Assembly (NCBI GenBank): GCA_029298735.1
Contig: JANSLP010000364.1
Span: 1 to 31,351, forward strand
Direction: 5' to 3'
DNA length: 31,351 nt
Source of the DNA: Ophiostoma sp. CBS 140.51
Taxonomy: Eukaryota > Ascomycota > Sordariomycetes > Ophiostomatales > Ophiostomataceae
The notes below the pieces were generated by a model, which made no database searches, was not told the DNA's origin, and saw only the letters and a program-made list of their open reading frames with translations. Shown one piece after another: positions 28,691-31,351 of this stretch. Position 1 is the first letter of the stretch, and the number at the start of each line of letters is the position of its first letter. A program made the position numbers and the translations under genes.

Positions 28691-31091
28691 GCAGGACAGG
28701 TCTGTTCTGCAGACGACCACTGTTATGAACAATGACGACGACGACGTACACGACACACTCGGCAAGTTCGACGGCGACCTCGAACAGGGCCGCAAGCAAG
28801 TATGACTACCATTTCTCGGTGTACTAGAAAAAAGACTCTGATTCGCCCTTTGACAGGCCTTCTCCGGCTTTCTTCTTTTGTGGCTCGGTCTCCAATCGTG
28901 CGGTGTCATCTACGGCGACATTGGCACCTCCCCCCTCTACGTGTTCTCGTCGACCTTTACCTCCCAACCCTCATGGGACGATCTCGTGGGCGCACTGTCC
29001 ATCATTCTCTGGTCACTCACCTTGATTGTTTCCGTCAAATATGTGTGCATCGTCTTGGCGGCCGACGACGATGGCCAGGGCGGAACGTTTGCCCTGTACA
29101 GCCTGCTGGCACGGTACGTGCGGATTGCCAAGCCGGGGCCGTCGTCGTCTCTCTCGAAAACGTCGCCTGCTCGCCTTCGACGCTACAAGACGGGCGACAT
29201 GCGTCCCGAGGCCCGTAGCCTGCGCCGTTTCCTCGAGAGCTCACCTGCCTGCCAACGCATCCTGAAGCTGGTCGGCGTGCTGGGTGTGTCCATGGTCATG
29301 GCAGATGGTGTCTTGACTCCCGCCCAGTCCGTCTTGGGCGCCATCCAGGGCATCACTGTCGTCCGTCCAGACTTGGGCACACCGGCCATTGTGGGCATCA
29401 CCTGTGCCATTCTGGTTGTGCTGTTCCTGCTGCAGCCCTTTGGCACGTCTCGTCTGGGCACGGCGTTTGCACCGATTGTCGTCGTCTGGCTGCTCTTCAA
29501 CCTGGCCACGGGCATCTACAACCTTGTTGTTTACGACCACACTGTTCTCAAGGCGTTTAGTCCTCACTATGCCTTTTTGTACCTGGTCCGCAACCGCACT
29601 GATGGCTGGCGGAGTCTCGGTGGTCTGTTGCTCGCCTTCACTGGTGTTGAAGCCCTCTTTGCCGACCTGGCTGCCTTTGGCCGTCGTGCCATCCAGCTGT
29701 CCTGGCTGTGCCTGGCGTTTCCTTGCTTGCTGTTTGCCTATGCTGGCCAGGCTGCGTACATCTCGCAAGACGCAACAGGAACGGCCTATGTATGTGCCTT
29801 TCCTTCGCCTACTTTTATGACTGTTGAACATCACTGACCTCCAGACCAATCCATTCTACAACACCGTCCCGCCCGGCACATTTTATTTTAGGTGAGCATC
29901 TCCCATCACTCCTATTTCCAGCTCATACTGACCACCTCCAGCATGGTCATTGCCATTTTGGCTGCCATCGTCGCCTCCCAGGCCATGGTCACCAGCACGT
30001 TCCAGCTCCTCGTCCAGGTTATGCGCCTCTCCTACTTCCCGCACATCAAGGTCGTCCACACCAGCCGCCGCTTTCACGACCAGGTCTATTTGCCGCTGGC
30101 CAACTGGCTGTTGATGATTGGTACTGTCGTGGTGACGGCTGTCTACAACAACACCACGTCTCTCGGCAATGCCTACGGTGTCTGTGTCATTTTTGTCACC
30201 TTTTTGACGACGTGCATGCTGGCTCTCGTGGCTCTGCTCATCTGGAGATTGCCTGTTTATGTCGTCCTTCCCATCTTTTTGGTGTTTGCCCTTCTCGATG
30301 GCACATACCTGTCGGCTGTCCTTACCAAGGTGCCCGATGGCGCATGGTTCACTTTGCTTCTTGCCTTCCTCCTGTCATCCATCTTTGTCCTCTGGCGCTT
30401 TGGCAAAGAAGCCCAGTGGGGGGCCGAAGAGCGTCACCAGGCCATGCTGGAGGCTTCACCTCCACCCAAGGCCGGCACGAGCGCTCTCGTCCCCGGCCTC
30501 GGCGTCTTTTTTGACAAGCTCGGTGACCCGGCGCGCCCGCCGCCCTGCTTCACCCACTTTGTCCTCAAGTTTGCCGCCTGCCCAGCCGTCACCATCTTTT
30601 TCCATATGCGCCCGCTCGACGTGCCCGTCATTGCCCCCGAAGAACGATTTGTCGTCGCCCGCCATCGTGCCCTCCCAAGTGCCTACATTGTCGTCTTGCG
30701 GCACGGCTATGCCGAAGAACCACTGCGGCCGGGTATTGCCCACGACCTTGTGGAGGAGGTCGACCGTTTCCTGGCCCAGAGCCTGGGGACGACGCCGCCG
30801 GCCAACGTCCCACTCGTCCAGCAGGAGCGTACCACTCTGAAAGAAGCAAGCGACACACAGATTGTCTACCTTCTCGGAAAAGAGGCCATGCGTGTGGGGA
30901 GGAAGACGAATGATGACGACAAAGAAAAAAGCAACCCGACATGGAGACACCGCCTCAACGTCGGGGCTTTTTGTCGCCGCATGCTGCTCGAGCTTTTCCT
31001 CTGGATCCGTGAGAACTCGCGCACAAAGTTGGCCGCCTTCGACATGGAGATTGACAAAATGGTCGAGATTGGCTACCTGACGGATCTCTGA
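28635..31091 (+). CDS. HAK1: High-affinity potassium transporter, HAK/KUP family
   Basis: Four exons (28635-28799, 28857-29789, 29845-29891, 29942-31091) encode 764 residues. Introns are 57, 55 and 50 nt, with CTGAC branch points in the last two, and all junctions preserve the frame. Exon 3 is only 47 nt. Residues 1-55 form an acidic cytosolic N-terminus (MNNDDDD region). The family signature GVIYGDIGTSPLY follows at 71-83 in the first membrane helix. Next come DGVLTPAQSVLGAI, TGVEALFADLAAFG and roughly 12 hydrophobic segments, then a long hydrophilic C-terminal domain of about 240 residues. These are the hallmarks of plasma-membrane K+/H+ symporters of the HAK/KUP/KT family, which in fungi are induced by K+ starvation. 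Length matches the family (about 750-850). The ATG sits in a strong CCACCATGG context. A 19-bp palindrome, a TATA run and upstream ORFs precede it. Confidence in the family is high; transport affinity is assumed from relatives. Confidence 0.95.
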
Positions 31092-31351
31092 CAGGAGGGG
31101 CGAAGAAAAAGTGATAAAAAGAAAACAAAAAATAACGAAAAGCAGGAACAAGGTGGTGCAAACGGTCACTTAGATCATCCGTAGTTTTGTAGATAGACAG
31201 ATCAGTGACTAGGCAAAGTAATACAACCACCCGTGTTCCTGCGCTTGGACTTGATGTACGAGTAACGTGCGTGTGTTATGTTTTTACCAGGAGAGTTTGA
31301 ATAAAATTCATATCAGAAGATTGTAATTTTTTTTCTTTAAAAAACGAAAAG
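31092..31351. other. 3' flank of HAK transporter
   Basis: A/T-rich 3' region. An AATAAA lies at 31300-31305, 209 nt past the stop codon and the best poly(A) signal candidate. The window ends in an A/T-rich run. Confidence 0.45.

Overview
The window is nuclear DNA of a filamentous ascomycete. The spliced genes carry short introns (46-99 nt) with GTRNGT-type donors, CTAAC/CTGAC branch points and YAG acceptors. Coding exons are GC-rich and C-ending, intergenic DNA is more AT-rich and full of pyrimidine tracts, and the tRNA is a eukaryotic intron-containing one. The protein families (TPS2-type trehalose phosphatase, NF-X1 finger helicase, ascomycete class II-like peroxidase, HAK potassium transporter) fit a Sordariomycete. 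An Ophiostomatales/Sporothrix-like source is possible, but that is a guess from sequence style only.

Layout, left to right: (1) a short-chain dehydrogenase on the minus strand (235-1188); (2) a two-exon bifunctional-architecture trehalose-6-phosphate phosphatase, TPS2, on the minus strand (2363-5577), with a long CT-rich upstream region holding clustered CCAAT boxes; (3) about 3.5 kb of non-coding sequence shared with the divergent next gene; (4) a 2106-residue four-exon helicase on the plus strand (9050-15572) with CCCH, SF1 helicase, NF-X1 and RZ-type zinc modules; (5) convergent to it, a two-exon gene for an 80-residue cysteine-rich secreted protein (15902-16190, minus), visible only after splicing; (6) a tRNA-Leu(CAG) with a 46-nt intron (minus, 17012-17139); (7) a two-exon 67-residue secreted protein with a dibasic processing site (plus, 19140-19442); (8) a secreted class II-like heme peroxidase with a TTSTKK hexad-repeat stalk (minus, 20094-21518); (9) a 7.1 kb gene-poor stretch with strand-switching purine/pyrimidine tracts; (10) a four-exon HAK/KUP potassium transporter (plus, 28635-31091).

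The genes do not form an obvious metabolic cluster: housekeeping or stress functions (trehalose, K+ uptake, RNA helicase) are interspersed with three secreted products (peroxidase and two small proteins) in the 15.9-21.5 kb part. The items most worth following up are the cryptic cysteine-rich secreted protein, the ZNFX1-like helicase with an N-terminal CCCH finger and C-terminal RZ finger, the peroxidase minisatellite stalk, and several short-motif clusters: three CTGTCAAA boxes before the dehydrogenase, a CCAATCA cluster before TPS2, and a 19-bp palindrome plus short upstream ORFs before HAK. No CRISPR array, insertion sequence, rRNA or recognisable transposon was seen.
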